From Sternotherus odoratus (Eukaryota; Chordata; Testudines; Kinosternidae), in assembly GCA_032164245.1 (NCBI GenBank), contig JAVMKO010000003.1, positions 9,434,651-9,498,650 on the forward strand: 64,000 nucleotides of DNA. The letters run 5' to 3'. Shown here piece by piece: positions 10,831 to 21,879 of this stretch. Position numbers and translations under genes: made by a program. Below the pieces are notes generated by a model that saw only the letters and a program-made list of their open reading frames with translations, searched no databases and was not told where the DNA came from. Numbering within the stretch: position 1 is the first letter of the stretch; each line of letters begins with the position of its first letter.

Positions 10831-13600
10831 CTGCTTTAGCACCAGATGCAGGACCTTAGTCAAGGTTCTTCGCTCAAGATTGTGTGGCCAGTGTTATGGA
10901 GTGAGATGCCACCATTGTGTATGGCAGTGGGAGGAGGTATGGTTGTGTCCAAAACAGTTTCTATCTCATCCCAAACCTCCTACAATCCCTTCTGGAAGGT
11001 TGGGGGAAAGGGAAGGGGTACAACACACCGGGGGTGGGAGTTGTCCAAGGGCAGGAGAATGAAGCCTTTGGTACGAGGCACCTACAGTCACTCCCATCTC
11101 CTGCCAGGGAGACAGTAGAGGGCTAAAACCTGGGGCTGTAATAGTGAGTAATGTCTGATAGGGAAGTACTTTATGTCCATATGTCAATAGTTACCGGATA
11201 AGGTGCCAGTAGGTAGCACTCAAAAATGTTTAGCATTGTTCCTAGCTTTTGTAGGACTGATAAACCTTACTGCTCTGTGTGCAAATGTCTTCCTCGATGC
11301 AGCTCCTAATACCTGTTCTTAACATGTACACCCCCTTCTTCAAGGGGATCCCTGCTGCAGCAGCGGGGGAGAGTCCTAGTAACTAGAGCTGGAATCGCCC
11401 CCGTGGGATTAAGAGTGTGGGGTTTCTTAGTGCCATGATTTGCAAGGGACAACCTGCAGTGTAGTGACCTGATATGAACCCTCCTCCTGTTCCCAGCACC
11501 TCCTCCACAATATCAAAACCTCCGTTTTGCTGTCAGTGGTCACCTATGAGTAGATCTCTTCAAAACCAGCTTTGCTGTGCTATCTCGTGACCAGACTCCA
11601 ACAGTGCAACCAGCCCCCTTAGGAGAAGAGAATGCATTACCTTAGAGACATGCTTTGTAAGTCAAGCCTAGTACTATCAGAGGGTTTCTTTATGGCCTTT
11701 CCCCCCAAATAAATGATCTTGAAGGGTTACACTTTTCCATTAAGACTTTTTAGGGGGGAAAATTTGCAGCACATTTTGGCAGCTTATGTGGGTGGTATAT
11801 GAATCAATAAAGTTTCCAGCTATACAGAGCCTTTGGGTGCAAAACGCTTGTGTTGAGATGTTTGTTTTTTTATTTATTCCAAACACAGCTAAATCTGAAT
11901 AGCTTTTTATTGCTGCCAAGAAATCAGTATGTACCCTCACCCAAACCAGATCCCTGCTGTGCTACAAGTATACCAGAGATAAAGCATTCATTGATTGCAA
12001 GTATTCATAAGGCAGAACTGTTGAACTTCACGATGGAAGATTTTGAGTGATGCTTCCCTCTGTATATATTCAGACACACCTGGCGCCAAGGTGTATAGTC
12101 ATGCAAGGCTGGGTTCATATATATCTGTTGTGCCTAGATTGCAGGCTAACTGCAATGCCATTTAGATACCACTGGTTTTAATTGGTCCTGAGATACTTGT
12201 GTCTTACAGGGTTTTTTGATTGGCGCTGCTTGTGCGTATTAACACCAGGGCCAGGCCTTCGTGTCCTAGGGTCACCGTAATAAGCCCAGTTTGCGTTTTT
12301 GGTTTCTGTATTCTCATAGACACTCCTTAAAGAAATGTTTGCTCTAACGCTCACAAAGTCCATGCCATTATTTCTGATGTTCAGTACGAAGGGAATAAAC
12401 GGAGCTGAAAACTCACTCAAATGGCCAACATCTCTCAAAAGGAGAGGACTGTACTCTTGCTCCTCTTTCTATCCCAGCTGAAATCTTTATATGGAGCGGA
12501 TGACCACATTATCTCCCAGTGGGGGGTCGGTGAGGCAGACCCTGCATGAATGGGATCAAGCGGTTTCAGTTGTGTGTGTGTGTTGGGGGGGGAGGCAATG
12601 ACCCTGGCTTTGCACAAAAGGCTCACGGCCCAGGGACTCTTTGACCATGTCTGCAGCTGGCAGGTGTGATTCCCAACATGGATAGACACACTTATGCTAG
12701 GTCCACTTAAGCTGGAACACTAAACATCGGAGTGTGGATGGTGCAACCCCGGTGGCAGCCCGAGCCCCCGCCACCCTCCTGGGTCCAAGTTTGGGAGGCT
12801 AGTCTGAGCTGAGATCAGTGCAACAATATCCACCTTGCTCATTTTAGTGCACTAGCGTCAGATGCGCTAACATGAGCATGCCCTGCAAGCACTGGGAATC
12901 GCATCTCTGAGCTGCAGCGTAGACGTATCCAATGGACCATCAGCTGCAGCTGAACTGCAAAATGTACCCGATGGAATTAATACCGATGGTACGAAGGCAC
13001 TCTGCACCTCTCACCATCTGAGGAGGCAGAGAGCTCAGGCTTGGTTGAGATGCCAGAACAAACCATTTGACTTCAAAGTTGGGCAAATTTTGCCTGGAAG
13101 ATTCCTGAGAACAGACCTGGGTTTGTTGATATCTCCATATCTTGAGAACACCCAGCTTCCAGGCAGAAATGTCCCATAATATAAAATTTCCCATCCCAGT
13201 CACCACATGAAACACAAAGTTATCCAACTGTGGAAAATAGTGCGTTTGTGTAAATGCCAACTGAACACAACGCACATGCAGATACTCGATGATTCCTGGG
13301 GATAGAGCTCCCCACAGCATTTCAAAGCACATGTATCTTACAGGGCTGAATTAGAGCTGAGGGAACACCTGATTTCTCGGTTTGGGGCTAACAAAAAAAA
13401 TAAATAAAGAGGCAACTGTTTGTTTTGAGCCAAAATTGCTCTTTCCCCCCGTTTTTTCCTCAGCAAAATGAAAAGAAAATGTTGTTTGTGTTGAACTAAA
13501 GATTTGCTATGTCAGTTCAAGACAATATTTTCAAAATGAGAAGTCGAAATGATTCATTTCAGAATGTTGAAGTGTAATGTTTTGACGTTGGGGGAAGGGA
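10831..13600. other. No gene seen
   Basis: About 2.8 kb of mixed unique sequence. Overlapping open frames at 10805-11187 lie in at least three frames and have no domain. A G-rich/GT run lies near 12570-12595. The 130-residue minus-strand frame at 12940-13332 has no recognisable domain. Confidence 0.4.
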
Positions 13601-13609
13601 GGTGATCGT

Positions 13610-13799
13610 GTTTTTTCCCTCCGAACAATACATCAAGTTTGACCCCAGTTCTCAAATAGTTTCTGTGCCCTATTCTGTGCCCTATTCTGTGAAAAGATAT
13701 TCTGTGCCCTATTCTGTGCCCTATTTCTGTGCCTGTTTTTTCCCTCCGAACAATACATCAAGTTTGACCCCAGTTCTCAAATAGTTTCTGTGCCCTATT
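13610..13799. repeat. 125-bp tandem duplication with nested 12-bp repeat
   Basis: A unit of at least 65 bp starting at 13610 ('gttttttccctccgaacaat...') recurs identically at 13735, a period of 125 bp. Between the copies the word 'ttctgtgccctat' recurs several times. Identity of the two copies indicates a recent duplication or a local assembly artefact. Confidence 0.9.
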
Positions 13800-13854
13800 T
13801 GCAAAGAGTCCCCACCAGGCTCCATACAGGGGTAACTGGTAAAATTCTATAGCT

Positions 13855-13915
13855 TGTGTTATGTGGGAGGTCAGACTAGATGATCACATCTAATCTATAA
13901 TTAGGAAGCTTTTGT
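13855..13915 (+). mobile_element. CR1 LINE 3' end (fragment)
   Basis: 'tgttatgtgggaggtcagac' followed by 'tagatgatcacatctaatct' is a diverged CR1 3' end. Confidence 0.65.
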
Positions 13916-14176
13916 CCTCAGCAGGGCCAGTTAATAGAGGTTCAGTTCTAGAAACATAGACTTTGGGTTAAGAACATACCTATGTTTTCTGTAACAGGCT
14001 CAGCTATTTGAATAGCAAGTTCTCACCTTACCACATGAAGTTTAAACATGTGTCCTAGCATCCATGTAACCTTTGGGGGCTCCAATCTCCAAACTGTTCA
14101 AGGTGAAGGAAAAGCAGGGATGATGTTAGCACTGGTGATGAATCAGGAGGCAAATTCTTCCTATCAAGTTAACATT

Positions 14177-14325
14177 TGTCACAAACCAGGATGTGGGCAG
14201 TCATGCCTGGTGGTTGGCCAGAATCAAGAGTCGAGAGCCATAGGTCAGAGCAAGAGTCAGGAAGCCAGTAATCAGAGCCAAGGGGTCCCAGCTGGAGCCA
14301 GTAACCGAAGCCAGTAGAGAAGCAT
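14177..14325. repeat. LTR-like repeat fragment
   Basis: It begins tgtcacaaacc and then has repeated 'gtcaggaagccagtaatcagagcc'-type words. Similar words occur at 39381-39790, so the two probably belong to one repeat family, likely an LTR. Ends and class are not resolved. Confidence 0.4.
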
Positions 14326-14339
14326 CTCTCAATCTTTAA

Positions 14340-14490
14340 AGTATTTATCCTTATACCATTCAAAGTAATATTATCCCCATTTCACAGATGTGGAACTGAG
14401 GCATAGAGAGAGTAAGGGGACAAATCCTTAAAGATAATTAGTCTACTAAAGATGCAGGTCAGTGGCTAGTGGAATTTGCAAGAAGGCCTA
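14340..14490 (-). repeat. MIR (CORE-SINE), minus strand
   Basis: 'ttatccccatttcacagatg' followed by 'ggaactgaggcatagagaga' is the reverse complement of the MIR central region. Confidence 0.7.
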
Positions 14491-14540
14491 AGCGAGTTGG
14501 GGGCCTGTCTCCAGCTTTAAGCAGCTGAGTGTATTCGTAA

Positions 14541-14812
14541 GGGCTTGTCTACATGGAAGGGCAATGTGCCCTAAAGAGGTGCGAGTTCTAAAGTGCACCA
14601 ACGTGTTGTTCACTCACTGGCATGAACTAAAAGTGCCCTAGAATGCATGAACATTGTACTGTTCTGGAACAGCAGTAGGTTAATGCACAATAGGGAACTT
14701 TAGTTTGTGCCAGCCGGGTCCACACAGGCCAATAAGTGCACAACACATTGGTGCTCTTTAAAAGTCTCCCTTCCCCCCGGTGTTGCATTACTTTTCTACT
14801 GTAGACAAGACC
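14541..14812. mobile_element. MITE, probable PIF/Harbinger type
   Basis: It begins GGGCTTGTCTACA and ends TGTAGACAAGACC, a terminal inverted repeat of about 13 bp with one mismatch. It is about 270 bp long with no coding capacity. The left flank is taa; the right 3 bp do not match. A related copy with similar termini lies at 39925-40151. The PIF/Harbinger assignment is tentative and rests on TAA/TTA-type flanks in some copies. Confidence 0.6.
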
Positions 14813-14984
14813 ATCATAGCCTTAAGTAACGTGTTCAACATCATAGAGAAGGGACTAAGGCAAAGCAGGGAATTCAACCTGGGTCTTCTTAGTGCTAGAC
14901 CAGCTCCCTAACCCCCTGACGACTTCCATTCTTCCTGTCAGTTTTATTATTTATTTGATAGCTGCTTTCAACTGCCTGAAGGGG

Positions 14985-15293
14985 GGGTTCCAAAGAGGAT
15001 GGATCTAGACTGTTTTCAGTGGTAGCAGATGACAGAACAAGGAGTAATGGTCTCAAGTTGCAGTTGGGAAGGTTTAGGTTGGATATTAGGAAAAACTTTT
15101 TCACTAGGAGGGTGGTGAAGCATTGGAATGGGTTACCTAGGGAGGTGGTGGAATCTCCTTCCTTAGAGGTTTTTAATGTCAGGCTTGACAAAGCCCTGGC
15201 TGGGATGATTTAGTTGGGGTTGGTCCTGCTTTGAGCAGGGGGTTGGACTAGATGACCTCCTGAAGTCCCTTCCAACCCTGATATTCTATGATT
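14985..15293 (+). mobile_element. CR1 LINE 3' end (C-terminal tail and 3' UTR)
   Basis: A well-preserved CR1 end. It includes 'ggtttaggttggatattagg', 'aaaaactttttcac', 'gggttggactagatgacctc' and the terminal 'tgatattctatgatta'. The open frame at 15019-15213 is what remains of the conserved CR1 C-terminus ([20 protein letters not shown]). It is strongly 5'-truncated, as usual for target-primed insertions. Confidence 0.95.
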
Positions 15294-16230
15294 ACAGGGA
15301 AAACCTTACTTCATCTTAGTTTCCTACTAGTTAATTTTTTCTCCTTAATTTCTGTTGCTCTCTTCCTCCTCCGCTCTTGTAGCCTTTACACATCCTTTGT
15401 CTGAGTGATGCAATATATAGTTATTAATGTCTCCTCTCATTCCCAGTCCCTTGCGCATCTCTGTCCTGTGGCTGCCTCCAGTGACACGCAATGATGATAA
15501 TGGGCTGCATTGCCACTGGCAGGCTGCCCCAAAGCCCTGCACGGACTAGTTCAGAGGTGCACAATTGCTTACAAATCCAGGAGCTTCTCTACCCACAGGG
15601 GAGAAAGAGAGATCACTTACTGTATAAGGGTCTGAACATTCCCTGCCACTTCCTAACAGAGTAGCTTAGGCTCAAGCTGCATTGGATGATAATTGTTTTA
15701 ACTACCCTTTTGGCTCTGTATTTTATCCAGGGGCATGGCCAGAGAGGCTGGGCAAAGCTGGGTAACGGATGTCTCCCTAATTCTGAGAGGATTCATAATT
15801 GGGTGGATAGCTCAGCTCCCGGCATTCAGCCACAGATTGGTCTTTTATTTAAAGCCTTTCAGTTCCAGTTTATGCCTCCTGCTTATTAAAATCCCCAAAC
15901 ACCAAGTTGCTTTGCTTCTGAAGAGAACCAGGAGGGGCAATTCCCAAAGGAGGGGTTACAAAAACTCTGTGGTGGTGCAAGTCTTTGAAAATACAGTGCC
16001 CTACGTTGAAAATAGCTCCTCTGAAAAAGTGGATGCGTGCAAGGGAAAGATGAGTGTCATGTGACTGCTGTGACGGGCTTCATTCAGAATGCAAATGAAA
16101 GCACACGGTAAGCAAGTAGGTGTGCTCTTTTCTGTTGGTAGTGAATTTGTAGTTGCTGTTGAAAAGATGCTGGATCGTCAGCCCTGGAGACTCAAGTGAC
16201 AAGTCTTCTTCAGCCACAAGAAAGAGACAG
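15294..16230. other. No gene seen
   Basis: Unique-looking sequence. Frames at 15686-15889 and 15735-16064 overlap in different phases and have no domain. Confidence 0.4.
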
Positions 16231-16445
16231 TATAGTGAGCAACAGCACAATTTATTTATATGACAGGAGCTGTTAAGAGTCTCCCACAGTGATCCAGGCC
16301 CTACTGGGTTAGGTGCTATATGAACAAATCTGCCCCAAGGATCTTACAATTTGAAGAGACAAGAAAAAGAGGTGCAGATTGGTGAAGCAACCTGACCTAT
16401 GTCACGGCAAGTCTTAGGTAGCACCAGATCTCCTGAATCCCAGAC
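16231..16445. repeat. Ancient interspersed repeat
   Basis: 'ggttaggtgctatatgaaca' and 'tctgccccaaggatcttaca' form a word pair seen in diverged form near 29.2, 32.4 and 63.05 kb. It is an old shared repeat that I cannot assign with certainty. Confidence 0.45.
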
Positions 16446-17163
16446 AAGGGCTCCATCTCCTTGACCATGGTGCCTCACTCTAACAGAAACTTCCCCGTTA
16501 CACTAACATTAGGTCGCCTAAGTTTCAGACTTGAAGTAATCACATCTAGAACGAGAAGGTGTTTTGTGCCAGTTCGACCTTTGGTTGCTCTCACTCATGG
16601 GATGGAAGCAAGATTTTCCCTCTACCATATAAGTGCTTATCTGGTCATTTGTACCATACTCACTAGGAGTTAGACGAAGGCAACCTACTCCTTTCACATA
16701 AGGCACTTAATAGATGGCTGGATAATCACTCCTGACCTAGGCTGGATCTTGAACTAATTGCTAGGGAGGAATTAAAGAATCCATGACATCCAAGTCAGAA
16801 GGCTCTCACAGAGCAGAGAGAAGTTATCCAAGGATGCCAAGAGGTGGAGGAGAGGAGGAAGTGGCTGTCTGGAGAGGGGAAGTGGCAGGAAGATTCTCTA
16901 TGAGGAGGCATTCCTAATGCTTTGGGAAGGGGAATTGACATTTCAGCTTCATTTAGCTTTTATCCTCCCTTGCTAGTTACCCAGAGGTCGAAATCTAGAG
17001 ACAAGTTTGAGATGTAAAGGTCTGGTCTGGCTCTGAGGGTTCAGATTTAAGTCTGAAACAGGCAAAAGTTGCCATTCATATCTGTCCCTAACGAAAGGCT
17101 CTATATCCCCTTACCAGTACCTTGAGTCAAGCAAGTCCAACTGGAGCCAGAATCCACTCCAGC
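16446..17163. other. No gene seen
   Basis: Unique-looking sequence with a purine-rich block at 16800-16930. The frame at 16461-16673 and its antisense at 16518-16706 mirror each other and have no domain. Confidence 0.4.
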
Positions 17164-17510
17164 TGTGATAGATCTACAAAGCAGTAGACTACAGCTCCCA
17201 TTAGCCTCCGCCTTACTGCATTTCCCCTTCTGCTGGCCAGGTGAGAGGAAAGATCATGAACCAGGAAGTGCCTGGGGTCTGTTTGGAAGCTGACACAGCA
17301 ACCAGATGGCAAGCAAAGAGCTGGAGAAGCTGGATACAGGGACCAATGCAGAGCCATATGGGAAATAGGCTTCCAGCAATGGATGTTATAGTTGGGTATA
17401 GGTCTGTATGGGACTTTGGGGGAATAGAAGCAGCTAGGCAAGAAGCTAGTGCGGAGAGTCCCAACAAGAGACACTAACTGAGCTTGGCTTGGCTTGGAAA
17501 CCTGCAAGGC
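17164..17510 (+). repeat. 5' LTR (truncated) of the gypsy element
   Basis: Homologous in order to 18791-19110: 'ggtgagaggaaagatcatga' against 'ggtaggggaaaggtcttgaa', then 'gtctgtttggaagctga', then 'agagacacta...tggaaacctgcaa'. The similarity ends near 17510. Confidence 0.7.
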
Positions 17511-17829
17511 TTGATCCTGTTAAGGGTTACAAGAATGACAATGGATCACCAAGTCATGTACCAGGGCATAGGGCTTGGTACACCCCAAAATGACCCTATA
17601 TTCAAAGGTAATCCCTGAAATACTAGCAGTACTGTAATATACTAAGAAAAGCGAGAAACAGAAATGGGAAAGAGAAGATCTCATGCAGGATTTGAGGCTG
17701 AGGAGGAGAAGTCTATTATCTGGGCAACCACAAGCATCCCAGAATCTTTTGGGAAATTACCTCGATGTCTTCTTCTTTGGGGACGATGGCCTGGAGTGTA
17801 CAGGGTTGATAACACTGGACTGAGATTGG

Positions 17830-18720
17830 GATCACAGAGGATCCCAATCCACCCCAGGCAAAGTTCAGTGAACAACTGCAACAGATGGTAAAAAGCGGTA
17901 CTGTCTAGGTCTCTGTGAGCCCATGAGCAGCCATAGTCGTAGTAAAGAAAGACGGAGGGACACAGATTTGTGTGGACTATTGATGGGTGAATGACGTTAC
18001 TGTGAGACCTGCATATCTCCTCCCTAGAACTGATGACACTCAAGACTTGCTGTCAAAGGTCTGTTGGTTCTGCACCCTGGATCTGGTCAATGGCTACTGT
18101 CAAGTGGAGGTGCACCCAAGGATTGACAGAAGAGGGCATTCATTGCCAAACAGGGCCTCTTAATTTAGTGTTAATCCTTTTGGACTCAATTGCCCTGGGA
18201 ACATTCCAAAGATTGATCGATAACGTGCTGGCAAACCTGTAGGGTGTGTTTTTCTAGGCATATCTTGACGATGTCATCATTATTGGAGGTTGTTCGAGGA
18301 GCACTTGAAGAAGCTGGGCATTGTGCTCGAGAGTTTATGTCAAGCCAACTGAAAGGTAAAACCATCAATGTGCATTTTTTTTTGTGACTAGCTAAATTAC
18401 CATCCCTTGATTTACATGCCCTAGGTGTATGGACAGACCCGGAACAGATGGAAAACATCTGATCCTGGTTGGTGCCATATTTTGACAATGAGGTTGAGAG
18501 ATGCATTGGCTTAACTTCTTCTACCACAAATTCATTGCTGACTTTATCACAATTGCGCAGCCATGGCACAAGTTGGCAGAAAAGGGGCAGACATCTGAGT
18601 GCCAAGATGCCGTTTTGGAACTAAAGCAGAGGCTCATGTCTGCACCAGCACTGACCTACCCGGATCCCCAGCTGCCATCCATGGGTATTCTAGAACCCTT
18701 AAATGTCACTGAGAGAGGCA
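17830..18720 (+). pseudogene. Ty3/gypsy pol remnant (reverse transcriptase to RNase H junction)
   Basis: Broken reading frames preserve the gypsy RT order. A 'VDY'-like region lies near 17970. The motif-A block FCTLDLVNGYCQVEVHP starts at 18068. After a frame change comes FQRLIDNVLANL (about 18205-18239). Two in-frame stops follow (18240 and 18255). The catalytic YLDDVII block is at 18261-18281. FIADFITIAQPWHKL and LKQRLMSAPALTYPDP (18530-18665) mark the RT-RNase H connection. RT would copy element RNA into DNA in the cytoplasm; with frameshifts and stops this copy cannot make protein. A 139-residue minus-strand frame at 18186-18605 is only its antisense shadow. Confidence 0.85.
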
Positions 18721-18776
18721 GCTGGCACATCCTCGTGACTTCAGACTAGCACTGGATGTGAGGACGCATCCTTTTC

Positions 18777-18790
18777 AGAGAGGAAGGCAG
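18777..18790 (+). other. Polypurine tract of the gypsy element
   Basis: 'agagaggaaggcag' lies directly before the 3' LTR start at 18791, where the plus-strand primer of an LTR retrotransposon must be. Confidence 0.6.
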
Positions 18791-19440
18791 TGTGATGGAT
18801 CTGCAATGGAGGGGATTACTGCTCCCTCAGCCCCTTTCCCACTGCACTTACCCTTCCCAGGTAGGGGAAAGGTCTTGAATCAGGAAGTGGTCCGGGTCTG
18901 TTTGGAAGCTGAAGCATCATCCATGTGGCGAGCAGAGAGACAGAGAGAAGCCTGAGAACTGTGGACAGAGCGGTATGTGGAACAGATTGTGTCTGGCAGA
19001 CTTTACACTTCAGTTCAGATCTGTGAGGGAATGAGAGGGAGCAGCAGCGGCTGGGCAGAGAGCCGGCATGGAAAGGCCCCAGTGAGAGACACTAGGTGAG
19101 CCTGGCCTGGAACTCTGCAACCTCCTAATTGTTTGGAGTAGAGAGTGGACTGTAGATAGTACTCCAGGCACCAGGCCTGAGAAGCCCTTACTCTTGACTC
19201 AAGCAAGAACTGTTATTGCTCACTTTGAACTGTAACTGTTGGCACCGGTGTCCCTGGGGTATTTGCAACCTTTCCCTTTCCTGCTTGCCCTAGTAACAAC
19301 CTTTCCTTTAGCCATGTCTCTGAGTAGTTATTGGGCTCCATCAGGCTAGCTCCTACCAGGCCGAGCGGCTGAGGCACCTACAGGCCTTGCCCCGAAGACA
19401 CAGTACACTGTGATTGCTACTGATACTCTAGTTATTTGGA
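18791..19440 (+). repeat. 3' LTR of the gypsy element
   Basis: It starts TGTGATGGATCTGC right after the polypurine tract. The end is placed only roughly, near the 'gagtaaccccca' run at about 19440. Confidence 0.6.
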
Positions 19441-19769
19441 GTAAAGAGTAACCCCCATAATTATATATCTAACGGTCCCATGAAACTAATCAGTATGCCC
19501 TAAATATTTGTGTGTCCCTCATCACTGTATCTGGAGAGATTGCACATACTGTAGTTGGAACTAGAAATGCTACAATGATTTTCAGAGCTGGTTCTGTTTG
19601 TAAAGGGTTTTGTTTTAATTACTTAGAGAAAATAGTGCATGTAGGCCTGACCCAAGGCCCATTGTAGTCAATGGAAAGTCTGCTATTGACTTCAGTGGGC
19701 TTTCATGCCCATAATTTAGTTAAATGAAATCCACAATCATCCTTAAGTCTTGCAGGAATTAATTCCGGA
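19441..19769. other. No gene; SINE-like core near 19.66-19.73 kb
   Basis: Mostly unique sequence. 'tagtcaatggaaagtctgct' followed by 'attgacttcagtgggctttc' is the inverted-pair core of the old sauropsid repeat also seen elsewhere in the window. Confidence 0.4.
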
Positions 19770-20034
19770 GGATATGTCTTCACTACCCGCTGGATCAGCG
19801 GGTAGCAATCGATTTATCGGGGATCGATTTATCATGTCTCGTTTAGATCCCCGTTGACTCCGGAACTCCAGCTTGTCAAAAGGTGCAAGCGGAGTCGACG
19901 GGGGAGCCCGCTGCCACCATGAGGACGCCAGGTAAGTTGACCTGTGCTAACATGTGCTAACTTCAGCTATGCTATTCATGTAGCTGAAGTGGCGTATTTT
20001 AGGTCGACCCCCACCCGCAAGTGTAGACCAGGCC
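19770..20034 (+). mobile_element. MITE copy 1, probable PIF/Harbinger type
   Basis: Termini GGATATGTCTTCACT and AGTGTAGACCAGGCC (near-inverted), about 265 bp, with internal 'gcgggtagcaatcgatttat' and 'ggagtcgac'. TTA follows on the right; the left 3 bp do not match. It is the inverted counterpart of the copy at 20718-20995. Confidence 0.7.
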
Positions 20035-20524
20035 TTAGCCTATATCCTGCTTCCTGTGTCCATTCTATTTGTTAACTGATGTAAGGCTCACAAATGCCTT
20101 TGTTGTTGGAGTTTGTTGTTCTTGTGGAATGTAGCAATTGTGGATGTGGAGAGAATGACTTTCAGATAGGTGGGACCACTTTTACAGAAGGGATTGAGTC
20201 ACTGACAGATCTTTAATTTCATTTTTATTCAAAGGGGAGCCAGTACAGAGATCCAATTTGGGGTGATGGGTTCATAAACCATGCTGCTAAGCACACACTA
20301 TATTTTGCACCAGTTGCAAGCATTTCAGGCTGCATGCCTTCATTCCTGATTATGAATTGCAATTGTCTGGGCTGGAGGTCATGTGTTGTTCACCAAGGTC
20401 TGCATCCAATGTGTTGGGGCACAATCACCTGGCCACTTGCAGAAGGAAATGGGCTTTTTTGCCACTGTGGCCATCTGAGAACACAACAACCCTGTTTCCT
20501 AGTCTGGTCCCTTGCACTGAGGCA
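20035..20524. other. No gene seen
   Basis: Unique-looking sequence between the two MITE copies. Frames at 20334-20542 overlap in two phases without a domain. Confidence 0.4.
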
Positions 20525-20665
20525 GGATTAACTATTATCTAGATCATCCCTGACAGGTGTTTGTCTAACCAGTTCTTAAAAACCTCAATAATGGAGATTT
20601 CACAACCTCTCTAGGTAACGTGTTAATTAGCCTTACAGTTAGGAAGTTTTTCCCAACTGCATCAA
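20525..20665 (-). mobile_element. CR1 LINE fragment, minus strand
   Basis: 'ctgacaggtgtttgtctaac', 'cagttcttaaaaacctc' and 'aataatggagatttcacaac' are the reverse complement of the CR1 3' coding end (compare the plus-strand copy at 15150-15200). Confidence 0.85.
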
Positions 20666-20717
20666 GAAAGCCGGAGTTCCCTCCCTCCTCCTAGGAGCCT
20701 AAGGGCCTGATTTCTAA

Positions 20718-20995
20718 GGCTTGGTCTGCACTGGGGGGGGGGGGGGGAGATGGTTACCTAAGATACACAACTTCAGCTACGTGAATAGCACATCTTAGGA
20801 CTACTTACCTGAGGCCTCATAGCTGCAGTGGGCTCTCCTGTCGACTCCAGCTTGCGCCTTTTGGCGAGCTGGAGTTCCAGAGTCGATGGGTGTGCGTTTG
20901 GCGATCGATTTATCATGTCTTGATGAGACACAATAAATTGATCACCAATAGATCAATCACTACCTGCTGATCTGGCGGGTAGTGAAGACATACCC
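20718..20995 (-). mobile_element. MITE copy 2, inverted, with TAA target duplication
   Basis: Same family as 19770-20034 in the opposite orientation. It starts GGCTTGGTCTGCACT and ends AGTGAAGACATACCC. It is flanked by TAA at 20715-20717 and 20996-20998. A 3-bp TAA/TTA duplication is typical of PIF/Harbinger. A G-homopolymer interrupts the left end at about 20733-20748. Confidence 0.75.
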
Positions 20996-20999
20996 TAAA

Positions 21000-21180
21000 A
21001 CAGGCCAGATTTTCAGAACTGCTCAGCATACTGGGTCCTGCACTCTTGCGGAATACCGTCCCTAAGCACCCCAAGGGGACCTCCAGTTGTGGGTGATGCT
21101 GAGCCCTTAAAAATCGGAGCCCAGGCTCTTTTGAAAAACTGCGTCCACCAATACTGCCTCTGGAGCCCAGGGTATCCGGC
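21000..21180. repeat. Old hairpin-type repeat relic
   Basis: 'cagattttcagaactgctcagca' and later 'gatgctgagcccttaaaaatc' resemble the inverted 'ctgattttcagaggtgctgagc' repeat also seen at 53600-53705. Family not named. Confidence 0.35.
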
Positions 21181-21505
21181 GATCAGATGACAAACCACCA
21201 AATAAGGATGAACAGCAATCATATCAGGACTAGAATTCCTTCAGAGTCCCTGGACTTCTCCCAGCCTCTACCCCCTTGGAACATTTGCTCTTTCATACTT
21301 CAGTGGAGAATTGTATTATCTCTATGGGCTGTGATCGGGCTTAGGGCAGTGATGTTTTGTAACATTATACAGCCCCCAGTCCCACCCAAAAGACGTTAGC
21401 TAACTGAATGGGACAAGATGCCTAATTGATCTGGATTGGGGCTCTTCTCCTTTATTAAAAAGCTATCTAGAAGGGAAAGAGGGAGGAAAGAGAGAGAGAA
21501 CTCCC

Positions 21506-21526
21506 CCCCCACACACACACACACTC
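21506..21526. repeat. C-run plus (CA)n microsatellite
   Basis: A run of C followed by about seven CA units. Confidence 0.9.
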
Positions 21527-21689
21527 CACCCCTTTCTCCTCTGAAGGAAGCAGCAGTGTCTCCTTGCAGAACGACAACCCTCAGGATACAGCAGTTGTCT
21601 TCAAATCTGTGACCATAAAAAATCATTATCTCTGTGAAATACAGCAATTTGGGAGATAATCAAACAGTGACCAGGGGGCATAGCTGCCA

Positions 21690-21850
21690 ATCTGAAGGAT
21701 TATGCTCTGTGCACGCTTGATTCCGTCTGACCTTCCTCCGAGCCAGCTGTCAGCTTGGCGAAAACGCACACGGATCGACTCGGGGCACATTCATTAGACT
21801 GTCTTCGGTGAAGAAGTCATTTGCATAAAACCCCAGCTTTCTTAATTAGT
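21690..21850. other. Candidate conserved noncoding element
   Basis: Non-repetitive and CpG-containing for an AT-rich neighbourhood. It holds an E-box/TGTCA composite 'cagctgtca' (21744-21752), an octamer-like 'atttgcat' and 'cttaattag'. The same 'cagctgtca' composite occurs in the candidate at 34.9-35.4 kb. Function is not shown. Confidence 0.3.
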
Positions 21851-21879
21851 ACTTCATTTTTCCCTTGACTTATTTTGTG

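Larger units (their letters stand above)
17164..19440 (+). mobile_element. Degenerate Ty3/gypsy LTR retrotransposon
   Basis: Two LTRs start with the same motif, TGTGATAGATCTACAA at 17164 and TGTGATGGATCTGCAA at 18791, and share further blocks ('ggtctgtttggaagctga', 'agagacacta'). Between them is a pol remnant with reverse-transcriptase motifs, and the 3' LTR is preceded by a purine-rich tract. The 5' LTR matches only the first part of the 3' LTR and looks truncated near 17510. The internal region is only about 1.3 kb, so gag, protease, most RNase H and integrase are missing. No target duplication was found because the right end is uncertain. Confidence 0.8.

Noticed and set aside
12940..13332. 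130-codon minus-strand open frame
   Set aside because: No domain and no neighbouring coding signal.
18186..18605. 139-codon minus-strand open frame
   Set aside because: Antisense of the gypsy pol remnant.
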